Of a stretch of 64,000 nucleotides of DNA, positions 29,925 through 40,345 are shown one piece after another. A model generated the notes under the pieces. The model was not told the DNA's origin. It made no database searches and saw only the letters and a list, made by a program, of their open reading frames with translations. Position numbers and translations under genes: made by a program. Numbering within the stretch: the first letter of the stretch is position 1; each line of letters starts with the position of its first letter. Location of the stretch: positions 166,743 through 230,742 of the forward strand of contig CACZCZ010000004.1 in NCBI GenBank assembly GCA_902779845.1, given 5' to 3'. The stretch comes from an uncultured Bacteroidales bacterium (lineage in GTDB: Bacteria; Bacteroidota; Bacteroidia; Bacteroidales; Bacteroidaceae).

Positions 29925-31658
29925 ATGATAGATATGAAGACAAGAAACAAACATAACAGCAGTGTAGTGATTGTTGCATTATCATTGCAACTCCTCCTTT
30001 TGCCTCTGCTCACCTCCTGCAACGACTTTCTCTCCATTGAGCCGCAGAATGACATCGTTCTCGAGAACTACTGGACACAGGAAGCCGATGTATATAGCGT
30101 TCTCAACGCATGCTATGCACAGTTAGAGAGCCCTGACTGCATCAGCCGCATGCTTGTCTGGGGAGAGGTCCGTTCCGACAACATGACGACGGGCTCCGGC
30201 ACGCCCTATGCCCTCCAGCAAGTCTTCAAGGAGAACATCCTCGAGACCAACAACTACACCAATTGGCAGAGCTTCTACCAGTGCATCAACCGTTGCAACA
30301 CGGTCATCCACTACGCTCCGTCTGTCAACGAGAAAGACCCGAACTTCACGGATTCCGAACTTCGCGCCACCGTGGCCGAAGCCACCGTGATCCGTGCGCT
30401 GTGCTACTTCTACCTGATTCGCGCCTTCCGCGAGGTGCCGTATGTCACCAAGCCCTCCATTGACGACAGCGAGTCCTTCGAAGTGGCTGCATCGCCCTTC
30501 GAAGAGGTTCTCGACAAACTCATCAATGATGTCGAAGGCGTTATGAACGACGCAGTACGCAGCTATGGCGAGAAATCGACGGAGAACACCACCCGCATCA
30601 CGCGCTGGGCTGCCTACGCCCTGCTGGCCGACCTTCACCTCTGGCGTGGCAACTATCAGAAGTGCATCGACTACTGCGACCTGATCATCAACCAAAAGAT
30701 TAAGGAATACGAGAAAGACTTCGAGGAGAATCCCACAACAATCACCACCGAGCTCTACGGACGCTTCCCCCTCATCTCGGAATCCGCCGGCAACAGCAAC
30801 TACGCCGGCAATGCCTACACAGAGATCTTCGGCACAGGCAACAGCTTCGAGTCCATCTTCGAGCTGAACTTTGTCAGAAACCAGTCGGTAGCCAACAGCA
30901 CTGTTGCCAACTTCTACGGCTCCAGCACGGCTTCGCAAACCCGACAGATTGGCGTACCCTCTTATCTCTACGACGAGGTCTTCACCGGACAAAACAAGTA
31001 CTTCAAGAAGAGCGACTGCCGCTACCTGGAGAACCTGACGGAATCCAGCAACAAGGTGTACATCACCAAGTATGTCAACCAGTCTGTCAGCTTCCGCACA
31101 AGCACCACAACAGGTGCTGCGCCCACTGTGAACGCAGAGCGACGCTCCGACAATTTCGCCAACTGGATTATCTATCGTCTCACCGATGTCATGCTGATGC
31201 GTGCAGAGGCAGAAGTAGAACTGGCAGGCGATGTCAAGACGGGCGAGACACTCACCGACGAGCAGACACGCCACTACCGCAATGCCTTCTCCAGCGTCAT
31301 CGCTGTTTGGAAGCGTGGTAACAACAAGCGCACTTCTTCCGACACACTCGTCTATGCTGACTATGCCACTTCGCGCATTGCCATGGAAGACCTGGTGCTG
31401 GACGAGCGTCAGCGTGAGCTGATGTTCGAGGGCAAACGTTGGTTTGACCTCGTACGACTCTCACGTCGCGAAGGCGACAACAGCCGAATGATCAACAAAG
31501 TGCTGCCCAAGTTCCAGGAGAATGCCAGCGCCATCCGCATCAAACTGGCTACGCAGGACATCCTCTATTGGCCCTACAACCGCACAGAACTCAAGCAGAA
31601 TCCCGCTTTGAAGCAGAATCCTGCTTACGAGACCGATGATACCCAACAGAACTTCTAA
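29925..31658 (+). CDS. SusD/RagB-like outer-membrane lipoprotein, 577 aa
   Basis: Glycan-binding lid of the upstream SusC. The lipoprotein cysteine lies in LLPLLTSCNDFLSIEP, the usual SusD beginning. TPR-type helices include YQCINRCNTVIHYAP, TVIRALCYFYLIRAFREVPYV and RWAAYALLADLHLWRGNYQKC; the C-terminal SusD domain contains DLVLDERQRELMFEGKRWFD and ILYWPYNRTELKQNP. All are canonical. A second ATG nine bases downstream is an alternative start. It is not a close paralogue of the SusD at 38499, so the operon has two different SusC/D types. Confidence 0.96.
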   Translation: MIDMKTRNKHNSSVVIVALSLQLLLLPLLTSCNDFLSIEPQNDIVLENYWTQEADVYSVLNACYAQLESPDCISRMLVWGEVRSDNMTTGSGTPYALQQVFKENILETNNYTNWQSFYQCINRCNTVIHYAPSVNEKDPNFTDSELRATVAEATVIRALCYFYLIRAFREVPYVTKPSIDDSESFEVAASPFEEVLDKLINDVEGVMNDAVRSYGEKSTENTTRITRWAAYALLADLHLWRGNYQKCIDYCDLIINQKIKEYEKDFEENPTTITTELYGRFPLISESAGNSNYAGNAYTEIFGTGNSFESIFELNFVRNQSVANSTVANFYGSSTASQTRQIGVPSYLYDEVFTGQNKYFKKSDCRYLENLTESSNKVYITKYVNQSVSFRTSTTTGAAPTVNAERRSDNFANWIIYRLTDVMLMRAEAEVELAGDVKTGETLTDEQTRHYRNAFSSVIAVWKRGNNKRTSSDTLVYADYATSRIAMEDLVLDERQRELMFEGKRWFDLVRLSRREGDNSRMINKVLPKFQENASAIRIKLATQDILYWPYNRTELKQNPALKQNPAYETDDTQQNF

Positions 31659-31670
31659 ATCCCTGGCCTT

Positions 31671-33644
31671 ATGAGACTCAAGAAATATACTATCTATCTG
31701 TTTTCTCTTCTCCTCTTTTCTTCGTCCTTCGTCGCTTGCTCCGACGAACCCACGGAAGAGAACTACTACACCTTCACGGGTGAGATGGTCAGCGACTATC
31801 TCACGAACAGGCCAGAGGTCTATAGCGATTTCGTAGAAATCCTGCAGCGCTCCGGATTGTTCGGGATGATGGCCACCTATGGCACCTACACCTGTCTGGC
31901 TCCTACCAACGACGCCATCAACAACTACCTCCACCAGCATGGCAAGAACAGCGTGTCGGAGTTGACACAGGAGGAATGTGACACGATTTCGTGGAACCAC
32001 ATCATCCCTGCTACCTACTTCACCACCGACCTCAGCGACGGTAACATCCCGACACCCAACATGAACGACCGCTTCCTCACCTTCTCATGTGACAGCGATG
32101 CCGCTCGTGGTGGCAATGTGATGTACTATATCAACATGGCTTCCAAGCTCATCCTCCGCGACGACTCCGTGGAGAACGGCGTGGTTCACACACTGGACCG
32201 TGTGATTCAGCCCTCCAGCTCCTACCTCCCCGAACTCCTGCGCGAAGACAAGAACATCTCGCTCTTCACACAGGCGCTCTTCCTCACGGGCTTGAGCGAC
32301 AGCCTCTACGCCTACATGGATAACACCTATTCCGTAGGGCTCGACTCCATCAACAAGGGTATTGTCTTCCACCGTTCGGGCGCTAACTACTATATGTATT
32401 ATCCGGCCACCCGCACCAAGCGCTTTACAGCATTGGTAGAGACGAACAAGGTCTTTGCCGACGCAGGCATCAACAACCTTGACGACCTCAAGCACTATGC
32501 CAAGGAGGTCTATGACGTCATGTATCCCAATGATGCCGGAATGTACGACGATGACTGGACACATCGCAAGAACCCCCTGAACCGCTTCATCGCATACCAC
32601 ATCCTGCCATACTATGGTGCCATCAACGATTTCACCATCTCCGAGAGTGGTATCGACTACAAAACCACCTGCGCGATGCCGAACCTCATTGACTGCACAG
32701 ACTGGTACACCACGATGATGCCTGGCACCATCATGAAGATGTCATCGCCGTCAGAAGGTCTCTTCATCAACCGCAAGGGTGTGGGTACCAACTACTCTGT
32801 CCGTGGTACCATGGTTTATACGCCCTCTGAGATGAAGACCATCCACAACCAGGAGCTCGAAGACGCCGGTCTCCCCATTGACACGTTGAACCAGCAGGCC
32901 CTGAACGGCATCTACCATTACATCGACGGTGTCCTCACCTACAACACCACCACCCGTGACATCGTCTTCAACGACCGTATCCGCTGGAATGTGGTCACCA
33001 TCAGCAACGAATTCCTCAATGCCGGCGCACGTGGTAACACCAACGGCCAGCACCTGATGGGCTTCAAGCAGGTTGACGGTTGGGACTTCCACGGTGTCAA
33101 TCCCACCTTGGCCCTACGCGAGCGAAGCGTATGGAATGCCACGTACTCCGATGCCGTTGACTTGATTGGCCAGTTCGACATCAGCTTCAAGCTGCCGCCC
33201 GTGCCCGCCAATACCTATGAAATCCGCTTTGCCTACGGTGCCGGCAACGACCGTGGCGTCGTGCAGATTTACTTCGGCGAGAAAAACAAGATGCAGCCCA
33301 TGGGCCTTCCCATCGACTTCCGCATCTGGGGTGGTGACCCCAGCATCGGTTGGGTGGCAGACACCGATGACAACGAGGAGAATCGCGCCATCGACAAGGC
33401 TATGCATAACCGTGGCTTCATGAAGGACATGGACTCCTGGAACCAGGGTGGCGTGAACAACTTGCGTGCCAACAACGGTAAATACCGCAAGATTCTCACC
33501 ACACAGGCCCTCGATCCCTCCAAGGAGTACTGGCTGCGCATCAAGCTCGTCATCGAGAATCCCGAGGCTGAGCTCCCCATCAACTACTTCGAGTTCTGTC
33601 CCAAGAGCGTTTATGCAGGACTTACTGCTGAAGACACGCATTGA
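31671..33644 (+). CDS. Fasciclin (FAS1) domain lipoprotein with C-terminal beta-sandwich, 657 aa
   Basis: Lipoprotein with cysteine at residue 23 (SSSFVAC). Two FAS1-like modules: about 35-190 (VYSDFVEILQRSGLFGMM, YTCLAPTNDAINNYL, NGVVHTLDRVIQP) and about 195-425 (FIAYHILPYYGAI, LNGIYHYIDGVL). The C-terminal part (about 430-650) is beta-rich and jelly-roll-like (FDISFKLPPVPANTYEIRFA, YWLRIKLVIENP...NYFEFCPKSVY), suggesting a carbohydrate-binding-type module. Predicted surface glycan-binding protein, starting 12 bases after SusD. No known enzyme signature. Confidence 0.87.
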   Translation: MRLKKYTIYLFSLLLFSSSFVACSDEPTEENYYTFTGEMVSDYLTNRPEVYSDFVEILQRSGLFGMMATYGTYTCLAPTNDAINNYLHQHGKNSVSELTQEECDTISWNHIIPATYFTTDLSDGNIPTPNMNDRFLTFSCDSDAARGGNVMYYINMASKLILRDDSVENGVVHTLDRVIQPSSSYLPELLREDKNISLFTQALFLTGLSDSLYAYMDNTYSVGLDSINKGIVFHRSGANYYMYYPATRTKRFTALVETNKVFADAGINNLDDLKHYAKEVYDVMYPNDAGMYDDDWTHRKNPLNRFIAYHILPYYGAINDFTISESGIDYKTTCAMPNLIDCTDWYTTMMPGTIMKMSSPSEGLFINRKGVGTNYSVRGTMVYTPSEMKTIHNQELEDAGLPIDTLNQQALNGIYHYIDGVLTYNTTTRDIVFNDRIRWNVVTISNEFLNAGARGNTNGQHLMGFKQVDGWDFHGVNPTLALRERSVWNATYSDAVDLIGQFDISFKLPPVPANTYEIRFAYGAGNDRGVVQIYFGEKNKMQPMGLPIDFRIWGGDPSIGWVADTDDNEENRAIDKAMHNRGFMKDMDSWNQGGVNNLRANNGKYRKILTTQALDPSKEYWLRIKLVIENPEAELPINYFEFCPKSVYAGLTAEDTH

Positions 33645-33689
33645 TTTCTACTACTTGACAATTAACAATCTACTATTAGATAATTGGCA

Positions 33690-35324
33690 ATGAAAAATAA
33701 ATCCAAATACATACTTCCACTTCTCGTTCTGGGCGGGATGTGCAGTTGCACAGACACGTGGGATGATCATTATGGTGTAGCCGAAGACTTCTCCACGACC
33801 ACCCTCCTGGATCGCGTTCAGGAAAAGCCACAGTTGAGCAACTTCCTCTCTGTGCTACAGAAGACACACGTGTACAACAACAACCATGCCACCAGCGTGA
33901 CCTTCGCAGAACTGCTCGGAGCCGACCAGACGCTCACGGTGTGGGCACCCGTCAATGGTACATTCAATGCGGACTCCCTTCTGCAGCTGTGCCAGACCGT
34001 GAAAGGCGACTCCACCGTTGGACAGCACTTCGTCATGAACCACATCGCCCACAACCTCTATAACATGAGCGGGCAGGAGGTGCAGGAAGTGCTCATGCTC
34101 AACAACAAGTTCCTGCCACTACATGGCAATGCGTTGTACAACGCCAATGTCGTACCCGAGAACTTCAACCTCTCATCCACAAACGGACTGCTTCATGTCA
34201 TGTCCGATGATGTGGAATACACCTACAATGTTTACGAGGCGCTGACGTCGATGAAGGAGTTCGAGCACTTCGGAAAATTCCTCTCTCACTACGAGAAGCA
34301 GGAACTCGACGAGGTCAACTCCATTCAAGCGGGCATCGTGGATGGACAGAAAGTCTATTCCGACTCCGTCATGATCAAGGACAATGCGCTCTTCCGTGTC
34401 TTCGACCAGATTATGTCCGAGGACTCTGCCTTCTTCATGCTGGCTCCCAATGCTGACATGTGGAACACGGTCTATAACGAGGCTGTGCAGTACTTCAACT
34501 ATGGTTCCATGCCCAAGGCAGACTCCATCGCTGAGTACTGGACCACCGTTTCCCTCATGAGCGACCTCGTGTACAACCGCAACATCCAGCATCCTGAGGA
34601 CTCCATCTTCAGCACATCGTACAGGCCCATTAACTGGCCCTATCACGTCTATCAGAAGCCTATGGCTGCCGGAGGCGTGCTGGATGCCAACAACATCAAG
34701 GACGTGCTGCAGTGCTCCAACGGCGACATCTACCGCCTGAACAACTGGCCGTTCACGCCTGCGGATCTCTACTTCCATCCCATCATCACCCAGGGAGAGC
34801 GTGAAGCCAGTCTGCGCGAGTACAAGGACTGCACACTCAACTATCGTGCCGTCATTGCCGACTCCGTCTCAGGTAATGCTTATCTCCATATCACCCCACG
34901 CACCAGCACCAGCAACTGGCAGGCAACCTTTGAGATTCCCAACACGCTCTCCGGCACCTATGACATCTGTGCTGTCATCCTGCCTAAAACGGTCTATAAC
35001 CCCAACTCTCGTGACTTCAAGCCGAACAAGTTCAAGGCAACCCTCACCTATATGGACCTCGACGGCGAGAGCAAGAAGGAGGAATATGGCAATGAAATCA
35101 GCAACAACCCATACGTCGTAGATACTGTCGTCATCGGTCGCTTCACCTTCCCCACATGCAACTATCAGCAGTCGGATGTGACAACCACGCTCCAGCTGAA
35201 GTGTTCCATTGGCAACAGACAGACTAACTTCTCACGTGAAATGTATCTCGATTGCATTTATTTAAAACCCGTTTCCGCTGCTGTAGCTGCCGGAACTAAG
35301 TCCAGAAAGGAGGCTCGCCGATGA
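33690..35324 (+). CDS. Fasciclin (FAS1) domain lipoprotein, 544 aa
   Basis: Shares the architecture of the preceding gene. The lipidated residue is probably C20 (GGMCSC). The FAS1 region spans about 30-350 (TTLLDRVQEKPQLSNFLSVL, LTVWAPVNGTFNADSLLQ, TNGLLHVMSDDVEYTYNVYE, FFMLAPNADMW). The C-terminal beta-sandwich covers about 370-535 (TSNWQATFEIPNTLSGTYDI, MYLDCIYLKPV). The ATG at 33690 is chosen over the in-frame TTG two codons earlier. The gene overlaps the next SusC by 4 bases (ATGA), tying it to the second SusC/D pair. Likely surface-exposed binding protein. Confidence 0.86.
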   Translation: MKNKSKYILPLLVLGGMCSCTDTWDDHYGVAEDFSTTTLLDRVQEKPQLSNFLSVLQKTHVYNNNHATSVTFAELLGADQTLTVWAPVNGTFNADSLLQLCQTVKGDSTVGQHFVMNHIAHNLYNMSGQEVQEVLMLNNKFLPLHGNALYNANVVPENFNLSSTNGLLHVMSDDVEYTYNVYEALTSMKEFEHFGKFLSHYEKQELDEVNSIQAGIVDGQKVYSDSVMIKDNALFRVFDQIMSEDSAFFMLAPNADMWNTVYNEAVQYFNYGSMPKADSIAEYWTTVSLMSDLVYNRNIQHPEDSIFSTSYRPINWPYHVYQKPMAAGGVLDANNIKDVLQCSNGDIYRLNNWPFTPADLYFHPIITQGEREASLREYKDCTLNYRAVIADSVSGNAYLHITPRTSTSNWQATFEIPNTLSGTYDICAVILPKTVYNPNSRDFKPNKFKATLTYMDLDGESKKEEYGNEISNNPYVVDTVVIGRFTFPTCNYQQSDVTTTLQLKCSIGNRQTNFSREMYLDCIYLKPVSAAVAAGTKSRKEARR

Positions 35325-38300
35325 GACGTTTCCTATTTCTTATTGCCTGCATGGCAATGAACCTGCAGCTCTTCAGTCAGGAACTGACAGAATTCAAGGG
35401 TCGTGTCATTGATGCCGCCACGGGAACGCCTGCGGCAGGTGTCAAGGTACAGGCCTATAACAACCCCAGCTACGCCGCCATGACTGACGACGACGGTAAC
35501 TACACCATCAAGCTACCTGATTTTGTCTCATCGCTGACATTCTCTGCCGACGGCTACAACCTCGTGCAGCAGGCTCTGGGCAAGGACACACAGGTGCCCG
35601 ACGTAAGGATGCTCTCCGCCAAGTTCGCTGAGATCTATGCACCCCAGACGTCTGCCATCAGCCGCAAGGCCACGCTGGCAACCTACGAGTGCAACGACGT
35701 CAGCATTGACAACCAGATTCAGCGCAACCTGGGCGGCGACATGCTCACCACCATGCGCAGCGGTCAGCCGGGCATCGGCGTGAAGATGCTGATGAATGGT
35801 ATCAACTCCATCAACGCCAACGCACAGCCGCTGGTGGTCATCGATGGCGTCATCCAGAACATGCAGCTGAATTCTCCGTCTTTGCACGATGGCTTCTTCA
35901 ACAACATTCTCACGGGTATCATGGTGGAGGACATCGAGCGCATCTCTATTCTCAAGAATGGTACAGCTATCTATGGTGCCAAGGGTGCTAACGGCGTTGT
36001 CATCATTGAGACAAAGCGCAACAAGTCGATGGCTACGAAAATCGACGTCAGCATAGGCGGCAGCTATGAGCTGGCTCCCACGATGCCGACGATGATGAAC
36101 GCCAACCAGTTCCGTGTCTATGCCTCTGAACTCATCGGCACCACAGGTTCCAAGGGCAACTCCTACAAGTTCCTGCAGACCGATCCCAAGTACTATTATT
36201 ATAATATGTACCACAACAACACCGACTGGAACGACGTTGTCTATCGCGATGCTTTCACACAGAACTACAACATCAATGTACAGGGTGGTGATGATGTCGC
36301 CAACTACAACCTCTCTGTGGGCTATGTCCGCTCTGATGCCACCATCAAGGACTTTTCCTTCGAGCGCTTCAACCTGCGTCTGAACTCAGACATCGTCCTG
36401 GCCAAGCACGTCAAGGCCCGCTTTGACGCTTCCTACTCTGATGTCACACGCAACATGCGCGACGACGGCATGAAGAATGAAGTCACCACCGGCATCATCT
36501 CGTCACCCACGACGCTTGCCCTCATCAAGTCTCCGTTCCTCTCGCCTTATGCATTCGACACCAGCGGCAGGCAGTCCCACTTCCTCTCTGAGGCCGACGA
36601 CTATCTCTCTGATGTCGTCACGGCACGTCGCGACTACGTGACATCGCTGTCCAACCCTCTTGCCATTCTCGACAACGGCGATGGCGGCAACAAGAACTAC
36701 TTCGGCAACCGTGTCGTCAACATCGCTGTGACACCCACATGGGACATCAACAAGCACTGGCACGTCGGCGACCACTTCGCCTTCCAGCTGGTGAACACCG
36801 ATGAGAACTACTATATTCCTACGAACGGTGTGCCCGAATACGAAGTCAAGAACATCGGTCTCGTGCAGAACTGCGCCAGCGCATTGGCAGGCCGTCAGAC
36901 AACGCTGATGAACGAGCTCTACGGCACCTATCGTCTGGAGAAGAAAGGCCACAACCTCTTGGCCAAAGGCGGCTTCCGCTATCTGCGTGACAACTACCAC
37001 CTGACAACACAGATTGGTTACAACACAGGCAACGACAAGACCCCGAACATGAGCAGCTCCCTCGAGAACAAGGAGACCGATGGTCTGGACAATCAAGATG
37101 TCAATCTCACCTATTTCCTGACCGCCGACTACAACTTCGCCGAGCGCTACTACGTCTCAGCTACGGTGGCCATGGACGGCTCCAGCAAGTTCGGTGTCGA
37201 TGCCAGTGAGGGCGTGAAGATTGGCAACTATGCCTTTGGCTTCTTCCCCTCTGTGCAGGCTGCATGGGTGCTCACCAACGAGAAATGGTTCAAGCCCACA
37301 CGCGCCCTCAACTACTTGAAGCTCAACCTCGGCTTTGACTTGGTCGGCAACGATGACATCAACAGCATCGCATCCCGCTCGTATTTCACGGCCAATAGGA
37401 TGTTGAATAGCATCGTGGGCATCTCGATGGCCAACATCGGCAACACACGCCTGCAGTGGGAGACCACAGCCCGCTTCACGGCAGGCCTGCAGGCTGCCCT
37501 CTGGGACAACCGCATCTCCTTGGCGTTGAACTTCTTCAAGGGCCACACACACAACCTGCTCTCCATGGGCACACTCTCCTACGTCTCCGGCCTTGAGAGC
37601 AACTGGGTCAACGATGGCAGCCTCGACAACCTCGGTGTCGATTTCAGCGCCAACATCAAGTTGCTGTATAACAAGGACTGGACTTGGGACATCTCCGGAA
37701 GCCTGGGTCACTACAAGAACGAGATTGCCAGCCTCCCCGCTGGACGCCAGGAAATCATCACCGAACTCTATGGTGCCAACATCCTGAATAGGGTAGGGCT
37801 CGCCGCCAGTCAGTTCTATGGCTACAAGACGTCTGGTGTCTTCGCAACCGCTGCCGAGGCAGAGGCTGCAGGTCTCTATCAGCTCAGTGAAACGGGTGCC
37901 CGCAACTACTTCCAGGCCGGCGACGTCCGCTTCGTAGATGTCAACGGTGACAAGTGCATCGACGCGCGTGACATGCAGGTCATCGGCGACCCGAATCCGT
38001 CTATCTACGGTAACTTCGGCACACATCTGACATGGCGCAACCTCTCGCTGGCCGCCACCTTCAACTACTCTGTCGGAGGCGACATCTACAACTACCAGCG
38101 TAGCATCCTCGAGTCCGGTTCCTACTTCTACAACCAGACCACGGCGATGCTCTCACGTTGGACACACGAAGGTCAACAGACAGACATCCCTCGTGCCTCA
38201 TTCCTCGACCCGATGGGCAACAGCCGCTTCTCGGACCGCTGGATTGAGGACGGCTCCTACCTCAAGCTGAAGAACATCACCCTCTCATACCGTATTCCCA

Positions 38301-38485
38301 TCAGCAACACCTACCTCCACGGCATCACCGTGTGGGCAGCTGCCAACAACCTGGTGACGCTCACCAAGTATCTGGGTGCTGACCCCGAGTTCGCCCACAC
38401 CAACGCCATCGTCGGCATGGGCATCGACCGTGGTTTGCTAGCTGCAGGACGTAACTTCTCATTGGGAGTGAAGATTAATCTGTAA
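35321..38485 (+). CDS. SusC/RagA-like TonB-dependent receptor, 1054 aa
   Basis: Second importer of the operon. Signal peptide (1-20), carboxypeptidase-regulatory-like domain (about 22-95, FKGRVIDAATGTPAAGVKVQ), plug (about 115-235; MLTTMRSGQPGIGVKM, INANAQPLVVIDGVIQ, KNGTAIYGAKGANGVVIIET), and barrel. The C-terminal 340 residues match the partial receptor at 2-1036 almost strand by strand (GDIYNYQRSILESGS, SRFSDRWIEDGSYLKLK, FSLGVKINL). Its barrel differs from the other SusC in this operon, so a different ligand or linkage is expected. Confidence 0.96.
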   Translation: MRRFLFLIACMAMNLQLFSQELTEFKGRVIDAATGTPAAGVKVQAYNNPSYAAMTDDDGNYTIKLPDFVSSLTFSADGYNLVQQALGKDTQVPDVRMLSAKFAEIYAPQTSAISRKATLATYECNDVSIDNQIQRNLGGDMLTTMRSGQPGIGVKMLMNGINSINANAQPLVVIDGVIQNMQLNSPSLHDGFFNNILTGIMVEDIERISILKNGTAIYGAKGANGVVIIETKRNKSMATKIDVSIGGSYELAPTMPTMMNANQFRVYASELIGTTGSKGNSYKFLQTDPKYYYYNMYHNNTDWNDVVYRDAFTQNYNINVQGGDDVANYNLSVGYVRSDATIKDFSFERFNLRLNSDIVLAKHVKARFDASYSDVTRNMRDDGMKNEVTTGIISSPTTLALIKSPFLSPYAFDTSGRQSHFLSEADDYLSDVVTARRDYVTSLSNPLAILDNGDGGNKNYFGNRVVNIAVTPTWDINKHWHVGDHFAFQLVNTDENYYIPTNGVPEYEVKNIGLVQNCASALAGRQTTLMNELYGTYRLEKKGHNLLAKGGFRYLRDNYHLTTQIGYNTGNDKTPNMSSSLENKETDGLDNQDVNLTYFLTADYNFAERYYVSATVAMDGSSKFGVDASEGVKIGNYAFGFFPSVQAAWVLTNEKWFKPTRALNYLKLNLGFDLVGNDDINSIASRSYFTANRMLNSIVGISMANIGNTRLQWETTARFTAGLQAALWDNRISLALNFFKGHTHNLLSMGTLSYVSGLESNWVNDGSLDNLGVDFSANIKLLYNKDWTWDISGSLGHYKNEIASLPAGRQEIITELYGANILNRVGLAASQFYGYKTSGVFATAAEAEAAGLYQLSETGARNYFQAGDVRFVDVNGDKCIDARDMQVIGDPNPSIYGNFGTHLTWRNLSLAATFNYSVGGDIYNYQRSILESGSYFYNQTTAMLSRWTHEGQQTDIPRASFLDPMGNSRFSDRWIEDGSYLKLKNITLSYRIPISNTYLHGITVWAAANNLVTLTKYLGADPEFAHTNAIVGMGIDRGLLAAGRNFSLGVKINL

Positions 38486-38498
38486 ACTCAATAAGGAT

Positions 38499-40199
38499 AT
38501 GAAACATATATATAAAGCCTTTATCGCTCTCATCTTCCCCCTCGTTGGAATGGGCGGATTTAATGCTTGCACCAAGGCAGACAGCGACTTGGTATCCTTC
38601 GAGGATGAGCACCAGCTGAATTCACCCAACGACACCGTAAATGCCGTCATCGGCATCGTGAACAAGCTGCAGAAAATCGCTGACCGCACCGTACTCCTGG
38701 GCGAGCTCCGCGGAGACCTCACGACGCTGACCAACTACGCCAACGTGAACCTGCAGGCCATCGCCAACTTCACAGCCGATGCCAGCAACCCCTACAACAA
38801 TGCACGTGACTACTATGCCATCATCCAGAACTGCAACTACTTCCTGGCCAATGTTGACATGGAACTCACCAAGCAGGGCCGTCGCATCTTCGAGAAGGAG
38901 TACGCCGTCGTGAAGACCTATCGCGCCTGGACCTATCTCCAGCTGGCCATCAACTACGGCTCCGTGCCTTTCTACACCGAACCGTTGCTGGCCGAGAAGG
39001 ACGCACAGCCTGAGCTCTTCCCCTCGTACAACGTGGAACAGATTGCAGACTACTTCATCAACGACCTCGCCCCATACGTCGATACAGACTTCCCGCAGTA
39101 CGGCAGCGTCGGCGGTCTCCGCTCACAGGGCTTCTACCTCCCCGTGCGCGTCGTGCTCGGCGACCTGTGCCTCTGGGCTGGCCGCTACCGTGAAGCCGCC
39201 AAGTACTACCACGACTTCTTCACCAAACAGGGCGACACACATCCCGTCACCGTCAATACTGTGGAATGGGGCTCCTACGAGTTCAACACCATCTTCGACG
39301 GCTACGCCTCGCAGTTCTCGTCGTCCAGCAGGGAGACCCTTTCCTTCATCCCCATGGAAATTCGGGAGTACGACGGCACTGTCTCTCGCCTGACCGATGT
39401 CTTCAACTCCACCGAGGACAACAACTACTACTATCAGGCCACCCACTCCAGCGCCTACGATGCGCTGTCACAGGGCCAGCAGTATGCCCTCGTCCGCACG
39501 GACCCGGTCACGCTTCTGCCGGACACCGTCTATGCCTCCGACACCATCCACTACGAGAGCGACATCCAGAGGGGCGACCTTCGCATGTTCAGCTCCTACC
39601 GCTTGCGTAGTGTGCCGACGGCTTCCAACACACAGTCCTCAATCCGTCAGACCTGCCAGAAGTACCGCACAACGGGCAACAACGAATTCCTGTCTGCCGT
39701 CACGCTCTATCGCCTTCAGTATGCCTACCTCCACTATGCCGAGGCCATGAACCGCGCCGGCTTCCCGCAAACAGCCTTCGCCGTGCTCAAGTACGGCCTT
39801 TGGAAGGACAACATCGAAAAGTATATCTCGCAGGAAGAACGCAGCTCGGCCGGAGAACTCCTCTCCTTCAGCCAGTATGTCTTCACGCGTGACAACACCA
39901 TAGGAATCCATTCACGTGGGTCCGGCAATGCCGATGCCAACAAGTACTATGTCATCCCGCCCCTTGCCACCAAGGCCGACAGCATCCTCTTCGTCGAGGA
40001 GCGAATCTGCGATGAAATGGCACTGGAGACCGCTTCCGAGGGACAGCGCTTCCCCGATCTCATGCGCCTGTCCATGCACCGGAATGATCCATCATTCCTG
40101 GCGCGTAAGGTAGCATCGCGCAATGGCGCTGGCCAGTTTGACGACGCGCTCTATACACGTCTCCTGGACAAACAGAACTGGTATCTTCCCTTGGAATAA
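38499..40199 (+). CDS. SusD/RagB-like outer-membrane lipoprotein, 566 aa
   Basis: Partner of the SusC 13 bases upstream. Lipoprotein cysteine at residue 24 (GGFNAC). Shared with the SusD at 1049-3307: GELRGDL, NPYNNARDYYAIIQNCNYFL, RAWTYLQLAINYG, IGIHSRGSG, ETASEGQRFPDLMRLSMHRNDPSF. It lacks the long C-terminal insertion of that paralogue. The stop codon sits in the loop of a perfect 9-bp hairpin (40188-40216). Confidence 0.95.
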   Translation: MKHIYKAFIALIFPLVGMGGFNACTKADSDLVSFEDEHQLNSPNDTVNAVIGIVNKLQKIADRTVLLGELRGDLTTLTNYANVNLQAIANFTADASNPYNNARDYYAIIQNCNYFLANVDMELTKQGRRIFEKEYAVVKTYRAWTYLQLAINYGSVPFYTEPLLAEKDAQPELFPSYNVEQIADYFINDLAPYVDTDFPQYGSVGGLRSQGFYLPVRVVLGDLCLWAGRYREAAKYYHDFFTKQGDTHPVTVNTVEWGSYEFNTIFDGYASQFSSSSRETLSFIPMEIREYDGTVSRLTDVFNSTEDNNYYYQATHSSAYDALSQGQQYALVRTDPVTLLPDTVYASDTIHYESDIQRGDLRMFSSYRLRSVPTASNTQSSIRQTCQKYRTTGNNEFLSAVTLYRLQYAYLHYAEAMNRAGFPQTAFAVLKYGLWKDNIEKYISQEERSSAGELLSFSQYVFTRDNTIGIHSRGSGNADANKYYVIPPLATKADSILFVEERICDEMALETASEGQRFPDLMRLSMHRNDPSFLARKVASRNGAGQFDDALYTRLLDKQNWYLPLE

Positions 40200-40216
40200 A
40201 TCATAAATTCCAAGGG
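40188..40216. terminator. Stem-loop around the SusD stop codon
   Basis: CCCTTGGAA (40188-40196) and TTCCAAGGG (40208-40216) form a perfect 9-bp stem with the TAA stop in the 11-base loop. There is no U-tract after it, so it may be a partial terminator or an mRNA-stabilising hairpin at the end of the SusCD messages. Confidence 0.45.
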
Positions 40217-40263
40217 GTGATACAAAATCGCAATTCTATGAGACATCTTTATATATATAGTAT

Positions 40264-40284
40264 GTACAATAGGTTGTACTTTTG
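40264..40284 (+). promoter_or_regulatory. Possible -7 element overlapped by an inverted repeat
   Basis: TACTTTTG at 40277-40284 fits the -7 consensus. Overlapping it is the inverted repeat GTACAA-TAGG-TTGTAC (40264-40279), a possible operator. No well-placed -33 TTTG is present. It precedes the 1199-aa gene by about 60 bases and suggests a separate transcript for that gene. Confidence 0.4.
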
Positions 40285-40345
40285 CATCGACGAAATTAAG
40301 AAATCAACCCAAATCATTCTTTTTTACTAACTAATTTTTTAACTT

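Noticed and set aside
30123-31274. 383-codon minus-strand frame opposite a SusD gene
   Set aside because: Antisense shadow of a canonical SusD; no independent evidence.
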